A stretch of 64,000 nucleotides of DNA from Enterocloster alcoholdehydrogenati (GTDB lineage Bacteria; Bacillota; Clostridia; Lachnospirales; Lachnospiraceae): the NCBI RefSeq assembly GCF_013282095.1, contig NZ_BLTJ01000003.1, forward strand, positions 124,001-188,000. The letters run 5' to 3'. Position 1 is the first letter of the stretch. Every line of letters starts with the position of its first letter. The translations under genes and the position numbers were made by a program. The notes under the pieces were generated by a model. That model worked only from the letters and a program-made list of their open reading frames with translations. It made no database searches and was not told the origin of the DNA. Positions 27,570 through 36,018 of the stretch are shown one piece after another.

Positions 27570-28127
27570 TCACAATCGCCGCGGCAAAAAGGAGCAGATT
27601 TTTCCTAAAAGCTCAGGATCGTCCCTGTTTTCTTCTGTAACCTGCAGTACGAGTACCTCAGGATGGGAAGCGATTTCTTCTAAAAAATCCGAGTCAGCAG
27701 CCTGAAGTACGCCAAAAACAGGAACGGTTCCGTTCAGAGTATCAAGGACTGCCTGGCGAAAAAGAGAGGCACTGCCCTCATGAGGCCCCAGTTCATCCAT
27801 AACGATCAGATCCTTTGAAGAAGCAGCAGAAAGAACATTGCAGCCCAGGCGGTCAAACCGTCTGGGCGTTTCGTCGTTTCTGGATGGATCAGAGGACGAA
27901 GAGGCACATTGTCCCTGGGGCCTGCATAGAAATAGAAGATTCGTATCGTCCGGTTCAGCGCCGGCCTCTGCAGAAAGCAGATGGACGGAGTAGGCTGTTT
28001 TTAAGAATGAATCGGTCCGAAGGGTGAAAAAACCGCCCACTTCCCCATGAAACTGTTTCAGAACCTTCTTTAACAGCGTGGATTTTCCCACCTGTTTTTG
28101 GCCGGTCAAAAATATGTGGCGCGCCAT
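27570..28127 (-). CDS. THEP1-like nucleoside triphosphatase
   Basis: 185 residues. Walker A GQKQVGKST (residues 9-17), GEVGGFFTL, and Walker B DLIVMDELGPHE match the NTPase_1/THEP1 family, which hydrolyses NTPs by an otherwise poorly known role. It is the last gene of the minus-strand unit permease-ATPase-NTPase (gap about 24 bases), so it probably serves the importer. AAGGAG lies ahead of the ATG. The C-terminal EENRDDPELLG is conserved in the family as I recall it. Confidence 0.8.
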   Translation of the reverse strand: MARHIFLTGQKQVGKSTLLKKVLKQFHGEVGGFFTLRTDSFLKTAYSVHLLSAEAGAEPDDTNLLFLCRPQGQCASSSSDPSRNDETPRRFDRLGCNVLSAASSKDLIVMDELGPHEGSASLFRQAVLDTLNGTVPVFGVLQAADSDFLEEIASHPEVLVLQVTEENRDDPELLGKICSFLPRRL

Positions 28128-28151
28128 GATAAAAATCTCCTTATGTCTGTT

Positions 28152-28961
28152 TTATAAGCCGTTGGATTCCCTGCCGGACGGAGGCCTGACCGGCAGGCAG
28201 ATGGTACGGGAGCAGCCATAGCGGTCGCGGATGGCAACCACATCCATCTCAATGCCGTAAACCCGCTCCAGATTTTCAGGTGTGATCACACTGGCGGGCG
28301 GGCCAAAGGCAGCTACGGAGCCATCCTTCATCATCAGCACACGGCTTCCGATGGAGGCGGGATGCTCCGGGCTGTGGGTGGACATGACAATGCAGTAGCC
28401 TTTTTTTGCCAGATCGGTTACGACCTCCATGAGAAGCTGCTGATTTGCGTAGTCCAGGTTTGCCGCCGGTTCGTCCATTACAAAGATCTTTGCGGATTGG
28501 CAGATAGCGCGGGCGATGAGTATCAGCTGGCGCTGGCCGCCGCTGAGGGCGGTATAGGACTGATTTACAAGCTCCAGGGCATTTACCGTTTCAAGCGCCT
28601 GAAAGGCGGCTTCACGGTCTACAGCCTTTGGGGCGTCAAAAGCGGAGAAATGGGAGGCCCGGCCCATAAGCACCACATCCAGAGCCGTGTAGGCAAAGAT
28701 TGGCGTGTGGTATTGGGGAATGTAGGCGATCCGGCCAGCAAGCTGTCTGGGAGAAAGCTCTGAAAGCTCCTGTCCATCGATGAAAATATGACCGCCGGAC
28801 AGAGGGAGGGAGCCTAAGATCAGGCGGAACAGAGTGGTTTTTCCGCAGCCATTGGGGCCGGCCAGACAGAGGATCTCGCCCTCATGGGCATGACAGCTTA
28901 CATTTTTTACCACATCTTTATTTCCATAACCGCCGGAAACATTCTGCAGCTGTAAAAGCAT
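28152..28961 (-). CDS. FecE/BtuD-type ABC importer ATPase
   Basis: 269 residues. Walker A GPNGCGKTT, Q-loop PQYHTPIFAYTALDVVLMGR (type II importer signature), ABC signature LSGGQRQLILIARA, Walker B IFVMDEPAAN, and H-loop STHSPEH are intact. It energizes the FecCD-type permease encoded just upstream; the start lies 7 bases after the permease stop. Ligand class for this type: iron complexes, heme, cobamides, molybdate or tungstate. The operator evidence favours the last two. Confidence 0.92.
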   Translation of the reverse strand: MLLQLQNVSGGYGNKDVVKNVSCHAHEGEILCLAGPNGCGKTTLFRLILGSLPLSGGHIFIDGQELSELSPRQLAGRIAYIPQYHTPIFAYTALDVVLMGRASHFSAFDAPKAVDREAAFQALETVNALELVNQSYTALSGGQRQLILIARAICQSAKIFVMDEPAANLDYANQQLLMEVVTDLAKKGYCIVMSTHSPEHPASIGSRVLMMKDGSVAAFGPPASVITPENLERVYGIEMDVVAIRDRYGCSRTICLPVRPPSGRESNGL

Positions 28962-28968
28962 ATCCGTA

Positions 28969-30006
28969 CTACTCCTTTCTCTGGATGATAAGAGATACAA
29001 AAAAGGGCGCTCCCATAATGGAGGTAACCACCCCTAAGGGAAGCTCCATCGACAGAAGAGAGCGGGCCAGATCGTCCATCAGAACCAGGTATCCGGCTCC
29101 CAGCATGGCGCTGGCGGGAATCAGCCGTCCATAGTCCGCCCCTGCCAGTCTGCGGGCCATGTGGGGGATCATCAGTCCCACCCAGCCGATGAGGCCCCCC
29201 AGACAGACGGAGGCTGCGCTTAATAGGGTGGAGGCTGCGATAAAGATAAGCCGGTAAGCACGTATATTGATGCCAAGGCTTTTGGCTTCCTCTTCATCCA
29301 GCGTAAGAAGGTTGATGCGCCAGCGAAGAAGAAAGATGGCCGCCAGTCCGGCCGCCATGGGAAAGAAACTCCATAGAAAGGCTCTGGTATCTGTTTTTGT
29401 TAGGCTTCCCATGAGCCAGAAGGTGATCTGCTGGAGGACGTCGTTGGGGTCTGCCACATATTTGATCATAGTCACGCCCGCATTGCACAGCGCCATAATC
29501 ATAGAGCCGGTGAGCACAAGGCTCAGAGTGTGGGAATGGGCAGATCTGCGGCTGATAAGATAAGAGGCCGCCACTGCCGCGATGCCGCCTGTGAAAGCCG
29601 CCAGCTGGATCAGCCAGCCGGAAACGCCGCAGAGGATAGCAAAGGCTGCCCCCAGGCTTGCGCCGGAGGATACGCCCAGGATATCGGGGGAAACTAAGGG
29701 ATTGCGGAACATTCCCTGATAAGTTGACCCGGCGACCGCCAGAGAGGCTCCGATAAAGACAGCAGAGAGGATACGGGGCAAACGAATATTCCAGAAAATA
29801 GTGATCGCCTGAGGCAGAATCTCCCCTTTATAGCCGAAACGGGAAAGAAAGGCCTTCACAACCTGAGAGGGGGACAGAGGATAGTAACCTACCCAAAAGG
29901 AGAGAAGGACGGCAGCAAGGAGAAGAAACAGCATACCGGCCATGACAAACCGATAGCGCCGCCGTAAAAATGCTTCCCGCCGAAGTTCATGTTCCCCTGA
30001 ATACAT
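28969..30006 (-). CDS. FecCD-type ABC importer permease
   Basis: 345 residues, about ten membrane helices; GASLAVAGSTYQGMFRNPLVSPDILGVSSGASLGAA and GLIGWVGLMIPHMARRLAGADYGRLIPASAMLGA are the conserved FecCD blocks. Forms a homodimer with two copies of the ATPase. Transcribed away from the binding-protein gene, an unusual split: the solute-binding protein is divergent across a shared control region. AAAGGCGG precedes the ATG. Confidence 0.92.
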   Translation of the reverse strand: MYSGEHELRREAFLRRRYRFVMAGMLFLLLAAVLLSFWVGYYPLSPSQVVKAFLSRFGYKGEILPQAITIFWNIRLPRILSAVFIGASLAVAGSTYQGMFRNPLVSPDILGVSSGASLGAAFAILCGVSGWLIQLAAFTGGIAAVAASYLISRRSAHSHTLSLVLTGSMIMALCNAGVTMIKYVADPNDVLQQITFWLMGSLTKTDTRAFLWSFFPMAAGLAAIFLLRWRINLLTLDEEEAKSLGINIRAYRLIFIAASTLLSAASVCLGGLIGWVGLMIPHMARRLAGADYGRLIPASAMLGAGYLVLMDDLARSLLSMELPLGVVTSIMGAPFFVSLIIQRKE

Positions 30007-30073
30007 AAATAGTTCCGCCTTTCTGCCCGGTTGGCTGTCTGGATTTTTTGTGATCTCTTAGGGGGGGCGCCCC

Positions 30074-30172
30074 TTGACAAAAGAATTTTCCCATGCTACG
30101 ATCTGATTATCGTTATATTTTACAAAAAATTACGATATCTAAAAATATAACGCATAAAAATCTGATTGTCAA
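30074..30172. promoter_or_regulatory. Divergent promoter pair with ModE-like sites
   Basis: Plus: TTGACA (30074-30079), 17 bp, TACGAT (30097-30102). Minus: TTGACA (30172-30167), 17 bp, TATATT (30149-30144). Between them, the 24-bp span 30111-30134 starts CGTTATAT and ends AAATTACG, and the span 30133-30152 starts CGATAT and ends ATATAACG. CGTTATAT...ATATAACG over 24 bp is the ModE operator layout of E. coli. The sites cover the minus -10 and the plus start region. Confidence 0.65.
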
Positions 30173-30228
30173 TTCTTCATGAAAAATGGAGGGTTCCATG
30201 AAAGAAAGATAAAAGGGAGGAGAAGAAG

Positions 30229-31392
30229 ATGAGACTGGCAAAACGTGTATTGCCGATTATCATGGCGGCAGTCATGGCGGCGGGAGGGATATCGGGCTGT
30301 TCACAGCGGGCTGGAAACTCTGAGACAGCGGCAGCAGGCAGCCAGACAGAAACGGCCATTTCACAGGCAGGCGCTTCCAGTGAGGACACAGGGGAAGAAA
30401 AGGGAGCGGAGGCCTCCGCAGAACGGGAGATCACAGATATGGCGGGGCGCAAAGTAACCGTGCCGTCTGAGATTGATACTGTGTTTTCTGCAGGCTCCGT
30501 ATCAGCCATTTACCTATATACCCTGGCCCCGGACAAGCTTCTTAACTGGAATTATGACCTTAATGCAGTGGAAAAGAGCATTATTCTGGAAAAATACCAG
30601 TCCCTTCCCAACCTGGGGATGGGAGATGCCATCAACTATGAGGCGGTCATTGCGGCAGGCCCGTCCATTGCGCTCAATGTGGGGAAGATCAATGACAAGT
30701 TCATCTCAGACTGTGACAAGCTTTCCGACAGTCTGGGGATCCCGGTAGTGGCAGCAGATGCAGATCTGACCGCTTCTCCAGAGGTGTACCGTTTCCTGGG
30801 AGAACTGCTTGGAATGGAGGATGAGGCAGAAGAACTGGCCATCTATGCGGAAAAGACCTTCCGTGATATTGATCAAATGAATGTTCCGGAGGATAAAAGG
30901 GTACGTGTTTACTTTGGAAACGGGGAAGATTCCCTGGAGACGGCTCCGGCCGGTTCTGCCCATGGCCAGGCGCTGGATATGGTAAAGGCGGTCAATGTGG
31001 CTCAGGTAGAGACAGCAGACGGCTCACGGGTGCAGATTTCCCCAGAGCAGCTTCTGGCGTGGAACCCGGATGTGATTCTTGTAAATGGCGAGCCGAAAGC
31101 GGACTTAAGCGGAGCCTCTGCCGCCGAGACTCTGTTAAATAACCCGGATTACGCCTCCTTAAAGGCTGTGCAGGAAAAGAAGGTATATGGTACGCCCAAT
31201 GCTCCTTTCAGCTGGGTAGACCGTCCCCAGGGCCCCAATCGTATTGTGGGACTCCGCTGGCTGTCGGGTCTGCTTTATCCGGAGTATCTGAACATGGATG
31301 TAGATCAGGAAGTGAAGGAGTTCTTCCGTCTGTTCTACCATGTAGAGCTGACAGACGAACAGCTGCAGAAGGTTTATAACGGAACCATATAG
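30229..31392 (+). CDS. ABC importer substrate-binding lipoprotein
   Basis: 387 residues with a lipoprotein signal (lipobox ISGC near residue 24) and a Ser/Glu-rich linker, then a FecB/BtuF-type fold beginning REITDMAGRKVTVPSEIDTVF. Domain break around NVPEDKRVRVYF. Captures the ligand outside and delivers it to the divergently encoded permease and ATPase. The closing WVDRPQGPNRIVGLRWL is typical of class III binding proteins. GGGAGGAG lies ahead of the ATG. Ligand not readable from the protein; promoter sites suggest molybdate or tungstate. Confidence 0.88.
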   Translation: MRLAKRVLPIIMAAVMAAGGISGCSQRAGNSETAAAGSQTETAISQAGASSEDTGEEKGAEASAEREITDMAGRKVTVPSEIDTVFSAGSVSAIYLYTLAPDKLLNWNYDLNAVEKSIILEKYQSLPNLGMGDAINYEAVIAAGPSIALNVGKINDKFISDCDKLSDSLGIPVVAADADLTASPEVYRFLGELLGMEDEAEELAIYAEKTFRDIDQMNVPEDKRVRVYFGNGEDSLETAPAGSAHGQALDMVKAVNVAQVETADGSRVQISPEQLLAWNPDVILVNGEPKADLSGASAAETLLNNPDYASLKAVQEKKVYGTPNAPFSWVDRPQGPNRIVGLRWLSGLLYPEYLNMDVDQEVKEFFRLFYHVELTDEQLQKVYNGTI

Positions 31393-31405
31393 AAGATAAA
31401 ACGAC

Positions 31406-31461
31406 AAACAGGCCGACACAGGCTTCAGATCAGAGATGGTCTGGGCTGTGCCGGCCTGTTT
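31406..31461. terminator. Convergent terminator
   Basis: Outer stem AAACAGGCCG / CGGCCTGTTT continues with CACAG / CTGTG around a long loop; T runs flank both sides. It reaches the stop codon of the AraC-family gene. Confidence 0.78.
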
Positions 31462-32411
31462 CAGCCAAAGCGTCTGGCCTGCAGTTTCTCAAACTGCCGG
31501 GGAGAGATGGAAAAAGCCTGCTTAAAGGCGCGGTAAAAGGTAGAGTAGTCGGCAAAGCCCACCTGGACGCCGATGGACTCCAGAGGCTCTCCGCTCAGGA
31601 TAAGGGATTTGGCGGCGATCAGGCGGCGCTGGGTCACATAGCGGTAAAAGCTTACGTCCATTTTGTCGCTGAACAGCCGGGAAATGGTTCGTGTACTTAC
31701 AAAAAAATGGGCGGCCGCCGACTGCAGGGTTATTTTTTCTGCTAAATGATCTTCGATGTAGGAAATGACTTCGTCCATCAGCTCACGTTTTTCCGTCAGC
31801 GGTTCCGTAGGCCTGCTGTGCGTGCAGGCACGGGTCAGATGAATCAGAAGCTGTACGGCAATGGAAGAGATACAGGCATGAAAATCCTCCTGCCGGGCAT
31901 CGGATTCCCAGCAGGCAGAGCGGAAATACTGTTCCAGATAGCCCCAGCCGCTGTCCTGGGTGCGGAGAAATGCCGGCTCTGACAGAGGAGTAAATGTCAG
32001 CGCCTCCTTCATGCATCGGATAAAATCGGGATGAATCCACATAACATAGCGGGAATAGGGCTCGGTCAGGCGGTCCAGATACAGGGGACGGTGGCTGATG
32101 CCGGGAGGGATAAAGACAATATCTCCCCGCCGCAGCCGGTATCGGTCGGCTCCCAGCAGATACTGTACATTCCCGCTGCGGCAGTATAAAAGCTCATAGA
32201 ATGTATGGCTGTGGAGCTGTACCGTGTCCCGGATGTAATTTGTATCATCATGGCAGTCCACCATGGAGGAATCCATCTCGATCTCCTGATAGAGATTGGA
32301 CAGGATTCTGCCGTCGGCGATCATGACCTTTTGAACTTCCTCGTTGCTGATCTCTGAACGAAGGTGGGCGGACAGCAGCTCCTGATATCGTTCTACTTCT
32401 GATAATTTCAA
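31461..32411 (-). CDS. AraC family regulator with cupin sensor
   Basis: 316 residues: an N-terminal cupin-like domain (HSHTFYELLYCRSGNVQYLLG, RRGDIVFIPPGISHRPLY) and a C-terminal double HTH ending GVQVGFADYSTFYRAFKQAFSISPRQF. Start is TTG at 32411, 7 bases after GGGAGGG. It is divergent from the transporter-hydrolase operon and most likely activates it in response to the imported compound. A TTGCAA-containing inverted repeat lies between the two promoters. Confidence 0.88.
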   Translation of the reverse strand: MKLSEVERYQELLSAHLRSEISNEEVQKVMIADGRILSNLYQEIEMDSSMVDCHDDTNYIRDTVQLHSHTFYELLYCRSGNVQYLLGADRYRLRRGDIVFIPPGISHRPLYLDRLTEPYSRYVMWIHPDFIRCMKEALTFTPLSEPAFLRTQDSGWGYLEQYFRSACWESDARQEDFHACISSIAVQLLIHLTRACTHSRPTEPLTEKRELMDEVISYIEDHLAEKITLQSAAAHFFVSTRTISRLFSDKMDVSFYRYVTQRRLIAAKSLILSGEPLESIGVQVGFADYSTFYRAFKQAFSISPRQFEKLQARRFG

Positions 32412-32482
32412 TGTGATTCCCTCCCGGATATAAATGCAGATTCCCTGCCCGGTGATTATGAGGCAGGATCAGATATGAAATA

Positions 32483-32556
32483 ACTATACTTCATTCTGTC
32501 TGTATTTGCAATGTTATATGCTGTAATTGTAATAGTAATTGCAAAAACGGTATGAT
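32483..32556. promoter_or_regulatory. Divergent promoters with an ATTTGCAAT/ATTGCAAA inverted repeat
   Basis: Plus: TTGTAA (32527-32532), 18 bp, TATGAT (32551-32556). Minus: TTGCAA (32511-32506), 17 bp, TATAGT (32488-32483). TTTGCAAT (32505-32512) and ATTGCAAA (32538-32545) are perfect inverted arms, one on the minus -35 and one in the plus spacer: likely binding sites of the AraC regulator. Confidence 0.65.
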
Positions 32557-32626
32557 ATCCTTAATGTATCAATCACATAACATCAGACAGAAGCGGAGCT
32601 TTTACAGGCCGCGGCAAGGAGGAAGT

Positions 32627-34009
32627 ATGAACGATCAATCAACGCGTCCCTTTGGGGTAAAGGACCAGGTGGGGTATGTCTTTGGAGATATGGCAGGAAG
32701 CTTTGTGAACCTGTTTGTGGACGCCTATTTTCTGACATTCTGTACATATGTGCTGGGGATTTCTCCGGGATGGATGGCGGGGATGTTTTTGGCGACGCGT
32801 CTGTGGGACGCGGTTGATGATCCCATCATGGGATCGTTTCCCGACCGCTGGATGCTGGGAAAAAGCGGAGATAAGTTTAAGCCATGGGTGAAAATGTTTA
32901 TGATCCCTCTGGCCCTCTCCGGTATTCTCTGCTTTTCCAATGTGCCTTTTGAGGGAGTGGCTCTCCATGCATGGGTAGCCATTGTGTATGTACTTTACAG
33001 CATATTTTATACAGGAACCAGTATGCCCTTCGGAGCCATGGCAAGTGTGATTTCTTCAGATCCCATTGACCGCTCCAAACTTTCCAGGGCAAGAAGCATC
33101 GGAGGTACGATCGTGGGAATAGGTGCCCTGTCCATTGTGCCTGTAGTCTGTTTTGACAAGGATTCCAATATCCTGCCCGAACGATTCACCATGATCGCTG
33201 TAATATTCGGCGTTCTGTGCATAATTTCCTATCTCCTTTTGTGCAGTCTGACCGTGGAGCGTGTGCGTCAGCAGAAGCAGGAGGGAGAAACCTTTCATTA
33301 TGGAAGAGTATTAAAAGCGGCGGTGAAAAACCGTCCGCTGATCGGCGTGATGGTGGCAACCATAGGAAGCATGATCTATATTACAGGAAGCGGACAGCTC
33401 AGAAGCTACATTTACAAGGAATATTATCAGAATACAAGCTTTATGTCCCTTGCCAGTCTGGGAACGCTGCCGGTAATGCTGATCTGCTTTGTCCTGGTTC
33501 CAAAGATCGTGGATAAATTTGGAAAGAGAAATGTCATTCTGGTCATGAGCGTCTATAACCTGATCCTTTCCAGTTTTATTCTGTTATTCCCGATCCAGAG
33601 CGCTTTTCTTTATACTGTTTTGAATCTGCTGGCAACCATCGGACAGACCGCGTTTACCATTTTGATCTGGGCGCTGGTTACAGACTGTCTGGACTACAGC
33701 GAGTGGAAGATGAATTTCCGGGCAGACGGAAGTATGTACAGTCTTTACACATTCAGCCGTAAGGTTGGCTCTACCATCGCCTCCACGGGCGCAGCTTCCG
33801 CTCTGGCAGCAATCGGCTATGTTTCCGGTGTAGGCGCAGTACAGAGTGCGGCAACTGTAAACCACATTTACTACCTAGTAAATGCAGTGCCGGTAGTGAC
33901 CTGCATCCTGGAACTCATCGGTATCGGACTGATCTTTAATCTGGATAACAGGAAAACACAGGAAATGTACGAGGCTCTGGGAAAACGCCGCGGGAAAGAA
34001 ACGGCATAA
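32627..34009 (+). CDS. GPH family (MFS) sugar/glycoside cation symporter
   Basis: 460 residues, 12 membrane helices. GYVFGDMAGSFVNLFVDAYFLTF, RLWDAVDDPIMGSFPDR and the mid-protein basic loop match the glycoside-pentoside-hexuronide family; LVTDCLDYSEWKMNFRADGSMYS is its helix-9 signature. Brings in the compound handled by the two hydrolases behind it. ATG at 32627 follows AAGGAGG. Substrate unknown; the hydrolases suggest a cyclic amide, lactone or uronate derivative rather than a plain sugar. Confidence 0.85.
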   Translation: MNDQSTRPFGVKDQVGYVFGDMAGSFVNLFVDAYFLTFCTYVLGISPGWMAGMFLATRLWDAVDDPIMGSFPDRWMLGKSGDKFKPWVKMFMIPLALSGILCFSNVPFEGVALHAWVAIVYVLYSIFYTGTSMPFGAMASVISSDPIDRSKLSRARSIGGTIVGIGALSIVPVVCFDKDSNILPERFTMIAVIFGVLCIISYLLLCSLTVERVRQQKQEGETFHYGRVLKAAVKNRPLIGVMVATIGSMIYITGSGQLRSYIYKEYYQNTSFMSLASLGTLPVMLICFVLVPKIVDKFGKRNVILVMSVYNLILSSFILLFPIQSAFLYTVLNLLATIGQTAFTILIWALVTDCLDYSEWKMNFRADGSMYSLYTFSRKVGSTIASTGAASALAAIGYVSGVGAVQSAATVNHIYYLVNAVPVVTCILELIGIGLIFNLDNRKTQEMYEALGKRRGKETA

Positions 34010-34041
34010 TATAAACGCTACAGAAAAAGAGGGATTGCCAT

Positions 34042-34911
34042 ATGGGAAAAACAGACCTGCATCTGCATCTTAGCTTTGCTCCGGTATCAAAGAGTGATGC
34101 CATGTCAGTAAGCAGCTATCAGGAAATGCTGCCGCATTTAAAAGAACTGGGAATCGACAGGGGTGTGCTTATGTCCTGCGGAGAGACAAAAGGATTGCTG
34201 CCCTGCGGAACCAACGAAGAGAACCGCCGGATCGCAGAAGCTGACCCGGAGCATTATGCCTGGATGTGCTGTCTTGATGATGACCGACAGACAGAAACTG
34301 TGTATGACCGTCTGGCGGCCTGTAAACAACAGGGAGCAGTGGGGATCGGGGAACTGACCATCAACCGCCGTCTGGATGATCCCTTTCTGGACGCCATATT
34401 TGAAAGCGCCGGCCAGCTGGGAATGCCTGTAACCTTCCATATGAGCCCGGAGGAGGGATACAGCTACGGCGTAGTGGACGAACCGGGGCTGCCTCTTCTG
34501 GAGGCCTGTCTGAAAAAGCACCCGGATACGCTGTTTCTGGGACACAGCCAGACTTTTTGGATCGAGATCAGCAAAGATGCGCCCAAAGACAGAGAAGGGC
34601 GGAATCAGTGGGGAAAGGGGCCGGTTGTGCCCGGCGGAAGAGTGCCGGAGCTTTTTTTGCGGTATCCCAATCTCTGCGGAGACTTAAGCGCCAACAGCGC
34701 AGGCTGTGCCCTGATGCGGGATCCGCAGTTCGGGCTTGATTTTCTGGAGCAGTTTGCGGACCGTCTGTTTTTTGCCACAGATATGGTGAATGCGGAAATG
34801 GTATTTCCGCTGGGAGCATGGCTGGATGAACAGCGGGACGCAGGCCGTCTAAGCAGAATGACGTATGATAAGATATGCCGTGAGAACGCTAAGCGCGTCT
34901 TTGGAGTATAA
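34042..34911 (+). CDS. Amidohydrolase-family TIM-barrel hydrolase
   Basis: 289 residues. DLHLHLSF near the start gives the HxH metal pair, GIGELTINRR and VTFHMSPEEGYSYG are mid-barrel strands, TLFLGHSQTFW has the second-site histidine, and LFFATDM holds the final aspartate: the amidohydrolase_2 pattern (ACMSD and lactonase relatives). Cytosolic metal-dependent hydrolysis or decarboxylation of the imported substrate. 32 bases after the transporter; same operon. Confidence 0.78.
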   Translation: MGKTDLHLHLSFAPVSKSDAMSVSSYQEMLPHLKELGIDRGVLMSCGETKGLLPCGTNEENRRIAEADPEHYAWMCCLDDDRQTETVYDRLAACKQQGAVGIGELTINRRLDDPFLDAIFESAGQLGMPVTFHMSPEEGYSYGVVDEPGLPLLEACLKKHPDTLFLGHSQTFWIEISKDAPKDREGRNQWGKGPVVPGGRVPELFLRYPNLCGDLSANSAGCALMRDPQFGLDFLEQFADRLFFATDMVNAEMVFPLGAWLDEQRDAGRLSRMTYDKICRENAKRVFGV

Positions 34912-34963
34912 AAATAACCAGCGGCCTCTTAAAGGGCCGTCCAGTGAAAGGAAGGAATGTAAA

Positions 34964-35821
34964 ATGGAACTTCGCACCCGTATCCTGCCCCGTATGCTCA
35001 ACAGCGAGGTAGAAACATATTTAAAGGAAAATGATCTCATCATCGTTCCCGTAGGAACGGTAGAGATGCACGGAGGTATGCCGCTTGACAGCGAGACCGT
35101 GATCAGTGAGGCATATGCCCTTAAGATGGCAGAGGCCTGCAACGGACTGGTGCTTACCGGCCTGCCTTATTTTTATGCGGGAGCCACAGCCACCGGACGC
35201 GGAACCGTACAGGTATCCATCCGTCAGGGCATTGACTATCTGAGTGCCATCGCCCACAGCCTTTTGCGCCAGGGCTTTAAGCGCCAGATCTACATCAGCT
35301 TCCATGGTCCTGCCCATATGACCTGCAGCCCCATGGTTAGGGATTTTTTCGATGAGACAGGCGTCCCGATCCTGTACATGGATCTGACTATGCAGATGTT
35401 AAAAAATGCAGCTGATCTGTTTCAGTCCATAGACAGCTTCCACGCTATTACCGTAGGCGCGTATCAGATCATGAACCGTCTGGAAGATGTGCCGCTTACA
35501 ACCGAATTTTTCCATCAGAAGCCGCAGACCTGCAAGCCCTTTGATGACATCTTCGGTCTGGCCTACCAGAGCGCAGCTGTGGGCTACTGCTTCGGAGCGC
35601 CGGAGGATCACATGAGCACCACCGCCATTCCGGATGAAGCCGCGAGAAAACGTTTGGCTGACGAAGGACAGGCGCTGATCGAGTCTCTGGTGAAGCGTAT
35701 GGATTTGCCTCACATTGCAGAGCAGATGCGCGCACTGGAAACATATAATCACGAAAACGAGGAGAAATACCCCTGGATGCCCAGCGCTTACCGGAAAAAA
35801 GAGGCAGCAGGCAGACAGTAA
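34964..35821 (+). CDS. Creatininase family amidohydrolase
   Basis: 285 residues. IIVPVGTVEMHGGMPLDSETVISE contains the Glu, His and Asp metal ligands of the creatininase fold, and YISFHGPAHM replaces the usual GHGGN loop. Relatives act on cyclic amides (creatinine, formamidopyrimidines) or dehydrate sugar-derived substrates. It ends the AraC-controlled operon, so it probably performs the second hydrolytic step. ATG at 34964 follows GGAAGGA; upstream in-frame methionines overlap the amidohydrolase gene. Confidence 0.8.
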   Translation: MELRTRILPRMLNSEVETYLKENDLIIVPVGTVEMHGGMPLDSETVISEAYALKMAEACNGLVLTGLPYFYAGATATGRGTVQVSIRQGIDYLSAIAHSLLRQGFKRQIYISFHGPAHMTCSPMVRDFFDETGVPILYMDLTMQMLKNAADLFQSIDSFHAITVGAYQIMNRLEDVPLTTEFFHQKPQTCKPFDDIFGLAYQSAAVGYCFGAPEDHMSTTAIPDEAARKRLADEGQALIESLVKRMDLPHIAEQMRALETYNHENEEKYPWMPSAYRKKEAAGRQ

Positions 35822-35867
35822 AACACATTTTCACAAAGAATCGCCGGGCAAATCTGCAAATTTCTGC

Positions 35868-35897
35868 TTGCCAAATGATTTGCGGATGCGGTATCAT
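35868..35897 (+). promoter_or_regulatory. Promoter of the ABC exporter operon
   Basis: -35 TTGCCA (35868-35873), 18-bp spacer, -10 TATCAT (35892-35897). Several GCAAAT/ATTTGC half-repeats surround the -35 and could bind a regulator. Confidence 0.55.
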
Positions 35898-35938
35898 AGA
35901 GACAGGCAAACGGATTTACAGATACGCGCCTGGGGAGT

Positions 35939-35972
35939 CAGGACGTTCGCAGGGCGGACGTCCTGGTTTTTG
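35939..35972 (+). terminator. Leader terminator/attenuator ahead of the ABC exporter
   Basis: Stem CAGGACGT / ACGTCCTG followed by GTTTTTG lies between the promoter and the first exporter gene, not after a gene, so it may attenuate expression. Confidence 0.6.
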
Positions 35973-36018
35973 TGCATACGCCTGTTAAAGATCTACAAAG
36001 GAAGGAGCAGCCTCTGAT

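Noticed and set aside
30229-31392. Iron-siderophore assignment for the binding protein
   Set aside because: The protein family alone does not fix the ligand and no Fur-like box was seen; the ModE-like sites point elsewhere.
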